Program-made: the position numbers and the translations under genes
Notes under the pieces: generated by a model
What the model was told of the DNA's origin: nothing
The model's input: the letters and a program-made list of their open reading frames with translations, nothing else
The model's database searches: none
Shown: piece after piece, positions 48,701 through 59,677 of the stretch
Numbering within the stretch: the stretch's first letter is position 1
Layout of the letters: every line of letters begins with the position of its first letter
Assembly: GCF_002775205.1 (NCBI RefSeq)
Contig: NC_036444.1
Location: 2,894,501 to 2,958,500 of the forward strand
Direction: 5' to 3'
Length of the DNA: 64,000 nucleotides
Origin: Xiphophorus maculatus
Lineage: Eukaryota; Chordata; Actinopteri; Cyprinodontiformes; Poeciliidae

Positions 48701-49209
48701 TTCCCAAGGTAGGTGAGGAAAGTTTCTTCAAGTTTTTTTTTGCAAGAGGGACACTAAAACAAAGACCATCTGATTTCGGCATTTGATATTTATGCTTCTC
48801 TTCAGGGTACAATGATCATCCAGAACCTGACCTCAGTCCTGAGAGAAGAGGGACAGTGGAAATTCCCTCATGAGTTCAAGCCTGAAAACTTCCTGAATGA
48901 ACAGGGAGAGTTTGTCAAACCTGAGGCCTTCATGCCTTTCTCTGCAGGTAAACTGAGATGTGTCACGGTTGAGGTAACCACCTTGAAGTGTGGGTTGGAT
49001 CTTGTGGTTTCTCTCTTCCAGGTCCTCGGATGTGTATGGGAGAGGGTCTGGCCCGCATGGAGCTCTTCCTCATCACTGTGACTCTGCTAAGGAAGTTTAA
49101 GTTCATCTGGCCAGAGGATGCAGGAGAACCAGACTTCACTCCAGTCTATGGAGTCACTCTAACGCCAAAACCTTACTACATGAAGGTCCAACTGAGGTCC
49201 AAACAGTGA
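42788..49209 (+). CDS. Cytochrome P450 gene B, CYP2J-like, complete
   Basis: Second head-to-tail paralogue, 492 residues. Exons: 42788-42949, 44003-44165, 45121-45282, 45367-45527, 46190-46258, 46516-46620, 46724-46862, 48317-48402, 48607-48708, 48806-48947, 49022-49209. Start MFVSIFLLW is an anchor helix followed by the hinge FPPGPP. I-helix AGTDTT is at 297-302, ExxR is Glu354 to Arg357 (EIHR), and the haem motif is FSAGPRMCMGE with Cys435. Exon 3 starts three codons earlier than in A and C, giving GGVGVILAD instead of GVILAD. Exon 5b differs strongly from gene A (about 31% of bases) while exon 8 is nearly identical. A microsomal monooxygenase is expected, with substrate range probably different from A because the region between the F and G helices differs. 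Intron 7 holds nested transposons. Confidence 0.95.
44850..45063. mobile_element. Short hAT-type MITE in intron 2 of P450 gene B
   Basis: The ends CAGGGGTGTCAAACTC and AAGTTTGACACCTGTG are inverted repeats (13 of 16 bases). Both flanks read GTTTAGAG (44842-44849 and 45064-45071), a perfect 8-base target duplication. It is 214 bases long with no coding capacity. It ends about 57 bases before exon 3, so it lies close to the splice acceptor. Confidence 0.85.
45825..46070. repeat. Palindrome-rich repeat family S, copy 3 (P450 gene B intron 4)
   Basis: Starts AGGGCCGTCGTAGAGG and contains TAGATTAATCTCAGAAATTT and its inverted partner near 45970. Confidence 0.55.
47175..48027. repeat. Second-level insertion (AGGCCTGTCACAATAA family)
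   Basis: Begins AGGCCTGTCACAATAAGCAA and ends TTGTTTATCTCAGGAACTTC TGGG, two ends typical of a dispersed fish repeat whose copies start with CTGTCACAATAA-like sequence. It interrupts MITE copy 7 and is itself interrupted at 47517. Confidence 0.6.
47517..47956. repeat. Third-level insertion (GGGCTGTAT...CGACACCCC family)
   Basis: Starts GGGCTGTATAATTATATCGA and ends GGTATCGCGACACCCCTT. The flanks ATTACCATTA and ATTGCCATTA (9 of 10) look like a target duplication. It is rich in TATCG-type motifs in both orientations. Confidence 0.6.
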
Positions 49210-49224
49210 GGAGCAGAAACTAAC

Positions 49225-49600
49225 CGTGTTTCCTTTACAAATGTACATAAAGCTTTCAGTTTTCCGCTAATGTCGGGGGGGAAAAAAATCCCAACTGTGA
49301 TGTTGCCATTAAAATCATGGATGAAAAAGTTCGTTCCAGAGCATGCCACGCCGTCATCCTTCTGCTACCTCCTGTCGTCTTCATCTTTTCCGCCGTTACT
49401 ACTGGCATCGAGACATCACAAAAAAAGTGTTTCCATTTCAGTTTTACAAAATACACAAATTTCTACACAGCTGTAAAACCACCTCTTGCTAGCACTAAAA
49501 CCTTTTAACAAAAAATTAGTTTTTTCAAAATTGTTGAGTTTCCATTAAGCAAATTTATCTTTGATTCCAATTTGCATAATTTTAAGGTCAATTGAAACGC
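49225..49600 (+). repeat. Dispersed repeat (TGTTTCCATT family), copy 1, in the 3' UTR of P450 gene B
   Basis: Contains CGTGTTTCCTTTACAAATGT, AAAAAGTGTTTCCATTTCAG and GAGTTTCCATTAAGCAAATT, in the same order as the copy at 53360-53740. Confidence 0.6.
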
Positions 49601-49614
49601 AGTTACAGATGAGG

Positions 49615-49681
49615 AATAAAAGACTGGATAAAAAAAATTCAAAATAATCAATGTATTTTAGTACTGCTGCTAATGAATAAA
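49615..49681 (+). other. Candidate poly(A) signals of P450 gene B
   Basis: Two AATAAA hexamers, at 49615-49620 and 49676-49681, lie 406-470 bases after the gene B stop codon. The sequence between stop and signals is largely a dispersed repeat (see the TGTTTCCATT family). Confidence 0.4.
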
Positions 49682-50701
49682 AGCTTACCTAAAAAAATCT
49701 TTTCAAGACCAAAGAGTTTTTATTCTTCTGTTCAATTGTTTCTTTGTGAGTTTATATGTTACATGTTGTATGAAAACTTGTAGGACACATTTGGAGAAAC
49801 AACGGGGGACAAATTACATTTAAGTTGGTATTTTATTGAAAGCATCTATTGACAGAGAGTCACCTTAAACATATAGTGTCATTATGAAAATTGGTCTGCA
49901 GACATTATTGGAGGGAATTTATTTGGATTTGTTTGAACTGTTTTTATCTATTTGCTTCATTTCTGCACCAGATTCACAAAGCAGATTCCACTAAATTGCA
50001 CAGAGACAAACTTGCCCATCAGCCCCAGCAGATGGCAGCATTTTACATTTGGTTTTGTTTTAAGAGATGAAAAATGCAAAATATTATTTGTAGTTTGTAT
50101 GGATTCAGAAAATAGCTGTGAATTTGTCCCTGAAAATTTTGTTCCCTTTTATGAACAGCTTAGTGTTAGCACTGTAGCACAGCAAGCTGCTATGTAGAAA
50201 AGCAGCAGTTTAAAACTCTTAAAACAAAAACACTATAGGTTTTCTTTTGCATTGAGTCATATGGCACTTGTGCTCAAAAACATGTTTAAAACAAAACAAT
50301 AAAACTTAAAATAAATGAACACGCACAAGGCATTGCAATTATTGAGACAACTGCAATTGTTTCTCTTTGAGCTGCAGCTAAATGTTTATATAAAATAAAG
50401 GAGTTTTTTCAGTATGTCAGATTAACTTACTAAGATCAAAAATAACTTATACTAAAAGGTTTTTTCAAAATGGTTTTTTAATGTGACTGTGTTGCCCAGA
50501 TGTACCATGTTAGCCCAAAGAAAACACCGCCCATATACCTCACTTCCTGTTGCTGTAGACAGTTCTCCATTCATATTTGATTTCCTCCTTCGCTCTAAAT
50601 ACAAATAATCAAAGTACACAAGCAAAGCACTGAGAGCTGAGCTGCTCTTTCATAAAAACTCAAGCAGCTTTGCAGTTCAGTTTAATACAATCTGAACCAC
50701 C
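49682..50701. other. Spacer between P450 gene B and pseudo-exon psi-1
   Basis: AT-rich sequence with no gene seen. The last 120 bases resemble the promoter region of genes C and D (CTAAATACAAATAATCAAAG, then CTTTCATAA). Confidence 0.5.
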
Positions 50702-50860
50702 ATGTTTGTTTCACTATTTCTGTTGGGGCTCTGTGTTTTCTTCATTCTGAAACTCAAACCTCAAAGACCCAAGAACTTCCTACCAGGACCCCCCAGTCTG
50801 CCTCTACTGGGGAACCCGCTGCATTTGAACTTAGAGAACCTCTTATAGGACTTTGAGAAG
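50702..50860 (+). pseudogene. Orphan CYP2J-like first exon with in-frame stop (psi-1)
   Basis: A 159-base stretch reads MFVSLFLLGLCVFF, then [20 protein letters not shown], like exon 1 of the neighbouring P450 genes. Codon 49 is TAG at 50846-50848, just before DFEK and an intact GTAAGA donor. No exons 2-9 follow before the next intact exon 1 at 51963. The upstream sequence (CTCTAAATACAAATAATC near 50593) resembles the promoter of genes C and D. It is most likely a leftover of partial tandem duplication. A non-coding alternative leader spliced to gene C exon 2 cannot be ruled out. Confidence 0.85.
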
Positions 50861-51852
50861 GTAAGAAAAGGTTTGGAGTAAATCCACTAACCCACACCTA
50901 GTTAACCTGGACTAAACACAGAGTATTACAGAGATGAAAAACTTCAACTCAATCTTGATAAACTAATAATGAGTGGGTTAAATATCCCAGTAAAGTACAA
51001 AAATAGAGAAAACCTTTCTGTTGGTTTGAAAGATCATTTTGGTTTATCATGTGGAAAAAACATGGAAATATTGAAGCAACATCTGAAGATATGAGCCACA
51101 TAGCTGAATGGGTGTTGGACAATGGCGACCTAAACCATCAAATATGGATTTAAGAACAGCAAAATCCATGTTCCAGAGTCATGATCTCAGTCACATACAG
51201 CTGAAAAGATGTTTGTGAGCAAGATCTTTCGCTCACAAAGGAGCAAAGACCTGTTGTGAGGAATGGGCCAAAATTTCAGCAAACTGTTGTGGAAATTTTC
51301 TGGAAGCATGTATACATTCGGCCCAAATTGCATTTGCTACAGAAATATATGCAAACTTCTGAATTCAAAGAAACAAACTGCAGAAAAGTCAAACATTACA
51401 TTACAAAAATTTAGTTTTGTTTAATGTCGGTCAGAGAGAGAGAAAAAGAAAATAACTTTTCACATAGATTACACATCTGAATCAGCGAACAGAAGAAGTT
51501 TTTAATAATAATAATAATGATTATTATTATTATTTTCTGCACTGTTTTGGAACTGTAGTCTGACTGTAGTTTTTCTACTTTTATTTCTGGTCTATTAAAT
51601 CATGTTATTCCACTAATTTGGAGTATAGGATAAACCATTTTCTGTAGCCTATGTCTCCAAGTAGTTTTCAAGATTTAAGTTTGGTCCTTTTCCTAATAAT
51701 TATACATATAGCTTTAAAATAAACCTAACTGGTTACAAAAAGAATTTAAACTAAAGACCATGAATAGAGTTGAAGACCCACCCCTCTATGTTATTACTTC
51801 ATTTCCTGTCCTCTTTCATGATCACTTATTTATGCCTGATGTTGCTTCTCCC

Positions 51853-51860
51853 TTTAAATA
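51853..51860 (+). promoter_or_regulatory. TATA-like box of P450 gene C (TTTAAATA)
   Basis: TTTAAATA lies 103 bases before the gene C ATG. It sits within a 145-base block (51818-51962) that is identical, base for base, to the block before gene D. A start about 30 bases downstream would give a 5' UTR of roughly 70 bases. This is a likely core promoter by position and composition only. Confidence 0.45.
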
Positions 51861-51962
51861 CAAAGAATCAAAAGCCACAACCAGAGCAGTCAGCGCTGAG
51901 ATACAGACTTTCATAATAAGCTAAGCAGGTCATCTCTTCAGTTTGATCCAAAACAAGCCAAC

Positions 51963-54900
51963 ATGATTTCAGTATTTCTGCTGGTGCTCTGTGTTGTCTT
52001 CCTTCTTTTACAACTCAAACCTCAGAGACCCAAGAACTTCCCACCCGGACCCCCCAGTCTGCCTGTACTGGGGAACCTTTGGAACCTGAACATGAAGAAC
52101 CCCTTAAAAGACTTTGAAAGGGTAAGAAAAGCTATGATGAATAATATATTTTTCTTTCTTATTTATTGTTTTTACAGTTTATATAAGATTGATTTCCATA
52201 TCTTGCTTGGATTTAATTTAACGCTTGCGAACTTCAGTTTTACTTGCTCAGAATTGCAGGTACAGCACAAACTTTAACTCCATTATTGATAATCAAATAT
52301 TTAGTGGAATAATTAGTTTGGATTAAAGAAAACTTTGAACTGTATGTTTGTAAGGCAAAGGTTACGCTGCAGCAAAGTCAAACATTACATAAACTTAAGT
52401 AGTGATGATGTCAGCATGATTCAGGAAACTGTAAAAGATTCCTAAATGAATTATCCTAAAGTATCCCTGCTTTTTAATGCAGAAAACAATTTTTTGCATT
52501 AGAAAGCAGTTACTGCATAAACACTTTCTATGTGTTTATGTGTCTATGCATAAATGCTTTTAATGCATGTACCTTTAAATATCCCCTCATACAGTCCATT
52601 CATAATAACACAAACTTCTAGAGCTTTTCAAATGCAAAAGTATTCAAATATTTATAGCTACTGTCCTACACAATTTACACTAGAAATTAAAATGACAAGA
52701 TATAGCATATAGACAATGAGAAACATTTCGTCTTTTATGACCGGCAAATGTCATCAATTATTTTATTAATGTAGAATTTCATACAATATTGAGCATCAAA
52801 AATCAACACCTCTTGAATTCACCAAGTTAAATATGCTCTTCTAAACCAAGACTCAGCCCATTTGATCTTCTGCCTCAGTTTTTAGTGTCCAAACTCCAAA
52901 AATTGTGTCCAAAGTTACCTTTTGCTTAGTCACAGTCTCCTATGAAACAGTAAAAGTTTGGTGTTTGCACGCTTGGGAAAACTGATAAGCCAGACCTAAT
53001 GATTAATGACAAATTTACTTTTGAGTCATCCTTTGCTTCAGGGATCTATTAAAAATACCATCAAATGTGTCAAAGGTCTGTAATGAGACATTTATTTGAT
53101 TCAGGTGTGTTTGAGCAGCAATACAGGACAGTATCTCTTAAGGACTGAAGCTGGAGACCCCTGCTTGTTGGAGTCATTATTAGTCAATCTTTATGACATT
53201 TACGTTTTAATCTTTGGTTTGCAAAGTCATCCATAAGTTGCTGCTGTTTTTTAAGATGTTTTCCATACAAGTCTGACATGAACGTTCCCTTTAGCTCACT
53301 GGCATCCAGAACAAAGTGGTTTTATGACAGCTGGTGTAAGCTCAATCAGAATAATATTTTTTAAGGTGACAGAAGCTGCATTTCCATTACAAATGTGCAC
53401 AAAACTTTGCCAATCTTCTGCTAATGTCCAAAAACACATTTTCACAATTACTGTGTTTCCATTAAATAAAAAAGCAATTAAAATCACTTGTGATTAAGTT
53501 TGTTCACGAGATAAGTTGTTAAAAATCACGCGGCACCATAATTCTCCACCTACTTCCTGTCTTCTTCTTCATGGTTTGCACCCAGTTGTTTATCCTTTAA
53601 TTTTTGTGATGCAAAAAAAGTGTTTCCATTGCAGTTTTGTGAAATGAACCAATGTCACTAGTGAAAACCTTTGATCAAATAGTGATAATTTTTTATAAAT
53701 TGCCATGTTTCCATTTACGCATAATTATTTTTTAAATGCCAACCTTGCCTCCTGAGACCCAGCAATACATTTTTGTCCTCTGTGGAGGACATAGGTTTTT
53801 TTGTTCATAACTCTGAAACCATACATGCCACTGTGTTAAATCCTGTTGGTCCTTAGAGAGGACATCCTGGGCCTCAAAATGTGTTCATATTTGCCACAAG
53901 AGAGTCCCGATGTCCTCTCCAAAGGACATACTGTAATAAATAAATAAAAACATGTTTTGAAACTTTTTCAATCGTAGTGATGTTTTTTCACTCCAAAGAG
54001 ACATGTAGTGAAAAAAAAAAAATTCAAAAGCTTTTTTTCTGGGTCTCAGGAGGATATAGTGAATGGAAATGCTGATACCTGCAGTAGGTAAAATGATGGG
54101 TAATTCCAGGATGGGAAAAACTGGATTCTGGATTAGAGGTTTGTTCTATTACCCCACCATCATCACTCCATTTCCAATTCATAAATCTTTGGTCTTCTGC
54201 TTTGACTCTTCACCAGACTTCTTTCACATGTTTAAGGATGGATGGATAAAGGGGTAGAAGACATAAAAACAGGGGAAAAAATCTGAAATAAAACTTCTTT
54301 CTTCCAGCTGAGGCAGTCGTATGGAAACATCTACAGTCTGTTCTTGGGTCTGAAACCAGCTGTGGTCATCAGTGAGTTTAAGGCCATGAAGGAGGCAATG
54401 GTGATCAAAGCTGCTGATTTTGCTGGTCGACCCCAAAACATCTTAATTACTAACCTCACCAATAACAAAGGTAATGTACAGTATGTGTTTTGTAACATAA
54501 TGCACAAAAAGACACTAGTAAGACTAATTTGGTATAAAAGTAAATGAAAATTTTCAAACTCCTGTTCTAATTATCAATAAAATGTACAGTGCTAACTTTG
54601 TTTTGTTGGAAGATGAGCATTCTGTTGTTTTGCCATTATTCAATCATTCTAAACACTCAGTTAATTGGCCAGACACTATAGCTACAGTTTCAGGACTTGT
54701 TTCTTTCTTTTTTTGATAACATTGGTAAACTATTTACATCAAAATGAGCATCTATATGCTCATGCAGGTATTTGTAAATGATTTCCAGTTTCCAGAGTAA
54801 AGTTCTTGTATGTTCATTCCATTTTTAAACAACTTTGATCAAATTTAAATAACTTTAAAGGTCAACCTACACAAGATTATTCCTCATTTTTGTTCAAATA

Positions 54901-57900
54901 AAGAAAACACTTTGGAATAAAACAAAATGCAATTTTTAATTTACAGACTCACACAGTTTCTAAGTACTTGAGGTTACTGCGTAGCTAAATGTCACCTTGG
55001 AAGTTAATTTTTTGTCTTTTATAGGTGTGATTTTGGTTGATTATGGCTCGCTGTGGAGGGACCATCGACGCTTTGCTCTCATGACTCTGAGGAATTTTGG
55101 TTTGGGAAAGAAGTCAATGGAGGAAAGAATCCATGAAGAGATTCAGCACATAATTAAACCTCTAGATGACAACATCGGTGCGTCTTCAGTGATTTTAAGC
55201 ATTATTCGGTTTCTGTTGTACTTGCATGTGAGCCTGTCACATTTTAGTCTCTTGTATGTTTTTCAGGTAAAACTTTGAGTCCTCAGTTCCTGTTTCATAA
55301 TGCCGCCTCCAACATCATCTGTAAGGTTCTGTTTGGAACGCGTTACGAGTACGAAGATGAGACGATCAAAATTATTGTCAGGTGCTTCACTGAGATTATC
55401 AAAATAGCCAATGGACCATGGGCGATGGTGAGTCACAGCATCAGACAGAGACGGGATGAAGTGGGTAAAGAAAGCAGATTATAATGATCATAATCTGAAT
55501 ATTTTCAGATAGTATTCTTGCTTTAAGTTGGTGCTTTGTAAAGTTTTAACAAATCACTGGTATTAGTCTTTTCAAACACTATAGCACCTTTTTGCTAGAT
55601 TTATTTTTCTCAGTTAAAACTTCCTAACTAAACAGCAAATAAATCAAAAATCAAATTGTGAAAGTATTTCTTAAATTTTGACTCTCATAATAAAAGTTGA
55701 ATATCTTAAGATGAATCTGAATATGTTCCTCCTGAGGAATGTTTTATTCAAACAGGATATGTGTTTTTCTTTTTTTAAATTTAATCCATGTACGGTAAAA
55801 TTTTCTCTTTCTTCTCAGATCTATGACTCATTTCCTTTGATCCGTCCCCTCCGGTTGCCCTACAACAAAACCTTTCAGAACATGGAGGTAATGTAGGACA
55901 TAAACTTATTTTGATAAGTTTACACACTCAACATTTGTATTTTTCTTTTTGCATTTTTTGCTTTTCTGTCACTCATGGATAAAGGTTGGCTACCATGATT
56001 TCTCATCAAGTACATTTGAGTACAGATTTAGAGGAATTTGGAGAAAGGAAGCCATGATTCATTCAATTAGCTTAAAAGCAAGAGCCTATAGCTGGCTCCT
56101 CTTTCCTAAGAGATTTGTGAACAAGCTGGAGCTCAAACACAAAGATTTAACTCATAGAATAAAAAAAAACAACACATTTCTTTCACTTGCAAAGTAAATG
56201 TGTCAGTTTTCACGAACAAGTTAAATATTTAATGCTAGAATAATCAAATCAAACGGAATGTTATTGAAATTTCTCTGATTGTCTGGAGGAATCTAATCCA
56301 GTGGCAGAAGGATTCCTGTAATCATTTATAGACTTTCCCAACATAACATGACATTCCCCAACATGAAGCTCAAACTTTAAACATGCATGCTTTTTTCATA
56401 TTCAGTCTGTGGCTTTAAGATATAATGTGCAATGAGACACTAAAAATAGACAAATTCTTCCAAAGAATGTAAACTTATGAGCACAACTAATTTCTGTGTT
56501 GTAGATTTTTCTGAACATTGCACGACGTTTGGTGAATGAACACAAGAAGAGCAGAGTCCCTGGAGAGCCGCGAGATTTTGTCGACTGCTATCTGGACGAA
56601 GTGGATAAGGTGCGTCATACATGTGTTTTTTGAGAAAGAGATGAGCCACATTAATGAGTAATAGCCAAACATAACTAAATGAAATAACTGCCTTATTAAG
56701 ATAAAATGCACTTTATTGATCCCAGAATACAGAAATGATTTTGCATCACCAGCACAACATATAAAAACCAGTCTACTCAACATGAATACAAATAAAGTAC
56801 AAAATCAGATGTAAATTTCTTTACAAAAAATGAGTGCTACCTAAAGACGTTTACACATATTGCGTACAAACTGAAATTATTCATAATTAAATACTACAAA
56901 AGTAAGAATCTGACTGGTGAAGTTTTTCTCATGTTTCTCTGTTTCCTTACAAAGTTTATTTGATTTGAATTTCATGTCTCTTTGTCTTCCAATGTTCAGA
57001 GAGGTGATGATGCCACTTTTTCTGAGGAACAACTGACAAGAATGACTTTTGACCTCTATGCTGCTGGGACGGACACCACCTCCAACACCCTGCTGAGCGG
57101 GTTTCTTTACCTCATGACTTACCCTCACATTCAAGGTACACTTTGACATGGAAAAGCACTAACTTCTTTAAATGAAAATGTATTTTAGTTGAACTGATAA
57201 CCGTAAATTGCCTTTTTTCCCTCCCTCAGAGCGATGTCAGCAGGAGATAGACCGGGTGCTGCAGGGACATGATAAGGTCTCTTTTGAGGACAGGCACAAC
57301 ATGCCTTACATGCAGGTGAAATGCTCCCTAAAGACATAGTTAATAAATTAATGATGGAGTTACTGAAAACAGTGTTTTTCAATAATAATGCTCAAGCACT
57401 TTCTATTATTGATCACACACAATCTGATGTTTTCATGCCTTTATTTCTTTGAATCGTAACGATTTTCCACATACAGGAGAAGATATTATCTTTAAGTTCT
57501 ATTTATGTGGCCATCTGGAGTCTTGAAGGTCACAGAAGTGCATTACTGTTTTAAAGGAACTCAGTGTTTCAGCATGTTTGCAGTTTTCTGGAAGTTTGCT
57601 CCAGATTTGTGGAGCATAGAAACTGAATGCTGCTTCTCCATGTTTGGTTCTGGTTCTGGGGATGCAGACAAGAACCAGAATCAGAAGACCTGAAAGTACT
57701 GGAGGGTTGATACAACAGCAGGAGATCATTAATGTATTGTGGTGCTAAACTGTTCAGTGATTTATAAACTAACAACAGTATTTTAACTTCTATTCTCTCA
57801 GTGAAGGACTTTAGAACTAGAAATATGTGCTCTACCTTCCTGGTTTTAGTCAGAACACCAGCAGCAGCGTTCTGGATCAGCGGCAGATGGAGGATTAATT

Positions 57901-59550
57901 TTTTTAGGCAGACTTGTGAAGACGCTGTTGCAGTAATCAATGCAACTAAAGATAACCTCATGAATGAGTTTCTCTGGCTCTTGCTGAGACATTATTCCTC
58001 TGACCCTGGAGATGTTCTTCAGGTGATAGAAGGCCGACTTCGTAACTGTTTTTATGTTGCTTTGAAGTTTCAGGCCAGAGTCCATCACCAGATTTCAGGC
58101 CTGATCTCTAGTTTCCAGCTGTAATAACTGAAGCTGTACGTTAACTCTAGATTGTTCCTCTTTAAGTCCAAAGAAAATTACTTCAGTTTTTACGGTCAGG
58201 TCCGATCTTTTCTGCTTGGTGACCTGTTTCTGGTTGGTAAACTGTAACTTTTCAGGTTCTGTGCTCTTGTTTTTGCTCTACCAATAAGTGTAATCGCACA
58301 TGATGATGGAGAGATTTTAAGAAATCTGCTTTGTTCCAGGCTGTGATCCATGAAATCCAGCGGATTGCCAACATAGTTCCTCTCAGTGTCTTCCACTGCA
58401 CCACTAAGGACACAGAGCTCATGGGATACTCCATTCCTCAGGTTGTTAGCATCTTGCTTTATTAGGCTTTATGTGTTGCTGAAAATAAGATAAACAACTT
58501 GACTGCTTTTCTCTCCCTTTTGGATTTCCATCAGGGTACAATGATCATCCAGAACCTGACCTCAGTGTTGAGAGAAGAGGGACAGTGGAAATTCCCTCAT
58601 GAGTTCAACCCTGAAAACTTCCTGAATGAACAGGGAGAGTTTATCAAACCTGAGGCCTTCATGCCTTTCTCTGCAGGTAGATTCAATGTCTAAGGCTTCA
58701 TTCACACTGCCTGCCTTAATGCGCAATTCTGATATTTTGTGAAATCCAATTTTATTTTCTTTTGCATGTTGGTTCACATTTCCAAATATATGCGACGTGT
58801 ATGTGATCTCCTGTGTGAACTAAAAACAACATGAAAATGTCCCTCATTCACAATAGAAGACACAATAACAGCAGACATAGTTACTCGGTGTTTGCAGAAG
58901 TAAAATCTTGCGATTTTAAAGTTGTGATGATTTTAAAGCCATCACATTAACAACCTAATCCACATTTTCATCCACCATGGTTGTTGATTTTCCTCCCAGT
59001 TCCACATATCAGGACACAGAACGGTGATGTTTGTCGAGGCTTGATGATGTTCAGGTCGTTTGAATGTGACCTGCCTGTACAGACTCAGAAAGATCAGAAA
59101 CGTATCGGATTTAGAACCACATATCCAAGTAGAGTGGGTTGCATTTAAAAAAAAATCTGATCTGTGTTGTTCAGTCTGTCAAGAAAAGGTCAGATAAGGG
59201 ATGCAACACATAGTGAATTCAGAAGAGATTAAAAAAAAAAATCAGATTTAAGTTCATTCAGGCTGCAGTGGGAAATTTTGAAACTGGAAAAAATCATGCA
59301 CGCACACTGAGGTATGTTAAAATAACTGAATGTTATTTTTAAGCTGTTGTTTTGTGAACCAGGTTCTCGAGTTTGTCTTGGAGAGAGTCTGGCCCGCATG
59401 GAGCTCTTTCTCATCACGGTGACTCCGCTGAGGAAGTTTAAGTTCGTCTGGCCGGAGGATGCAGGAGAACCGGACTTCACACCAGTCTTTGGAGCAACTT
59501 TGACTCCCAAACCTTATTTTATGAAGATCCAGCTGAGAGAAAATCAGTGA
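51963..59550 (+). CDS. Cytochrome P450 gene C, CYP2J-like, complete
   Basis: Third complete paralogue, 487 residues. Exons: 51963-52121, 54308-54470, 55025-55177, 55267-55427, 55819-55887, 56505-56609, 57000-57135, 57230-57315, 58340-58441, 58535-58676, 59363-59550. Start [20 protein letters not shown] is the membrane anchor, followed by the hinge FPPGPP. I-helix is AAGTDTT (Thr296-Thr297), ExxR is Glu349 to Arg352, and the haem motif is [11 protein letters not shown] with Cys430. Exon 6 is one codon shorter than in A and B. The donor after exon 7b (GTTGTT) is weak but keeps GT. The intron between 7a and 7b carries a LINE relic; intron 1 carries a 306-bp inverted-repeat element. Expected to be a microsomal monooxygenase. 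Confidence 0.95.
53020..53160 (+). repeat. Decayed hAT-like end (intron 1 of P450 gene C)
   Basis: Ends TAAGGACTGAAGCTGGAGACCCCTG less one base, like the 3' end of the hAT MITE at 44850-45063. The left end is not identified. Confidence 0.35.
53360..53740 (+). repeat. Dispersed repeat (TGTTTCCATT family), copy 2, intron 1 of P450 gene C
   Basis: Contains GCATTTCCATTACAAATGTG, AAAAAGTGTTTCCATTGCAG and CCATGTTTCCATTTACGC. It directly precedes the 306-bp inverted-repeat element. Confidence 0.6.
53748..54053. mobile_element. Inverted-repeat element (306 bp) in intron 1 of P450 gene C
   Basis: Perfect 15-base inverted ends: CCTCCTGAGACCCAG at 53748-53762 and its complement at 54039-54053. The interior contains several copies of the motif TCCTCT...GAGGACA (near 53773, 53852 and 53912) in both orientations. 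No target duplication is obvious. It is absent from the corresponding intron of gene D. I do not recognise the family. Confidence 0.7.
57495..58245 (-). mobile_element. LINE relic: C-terminal part of a reverse transcriptase, frame-broken
   Basis: On the minus strand, broken frames read like the end of an L2/CR1/jockey-type reverse transcriptase: [34 protein letters not shown], then [19 protein letters not shown] and [17 protein letters not shown]. Stops and frameshifts separate the pieces, so it is inactive. It lies in the antisense direction in the intron between exons 7a and 7b of P450 gene C. Confidence 0.75.
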
Positions 59551-59671
59551 GGTTTTCAAAGGACTCAATGATAAATCAATACCAGTTTTGTTTGTACATT
59601 CAGACTGTTTAACTTCTGCTTGACAGTTGTTCCATAATCAGCTGGTTTGAAAACTGATCATTGAGCAAATC

Positions 59672-59677
59672 AATAAA
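59672..59677 (+). other. Candidate poly(A) signal of P450 gene C (AATAAA)
   Basis: AATAAA lies about 122 bases after the gene C stop codon. Confidence 0.5.

Noticed and set aside
57569-57961. Open frame of 130 codons on the minus strand as a host gene
   Set aside because: Its wording is that of the C-terminal part of a LINE reverse transcriptase, with stops and frameshifts around it.
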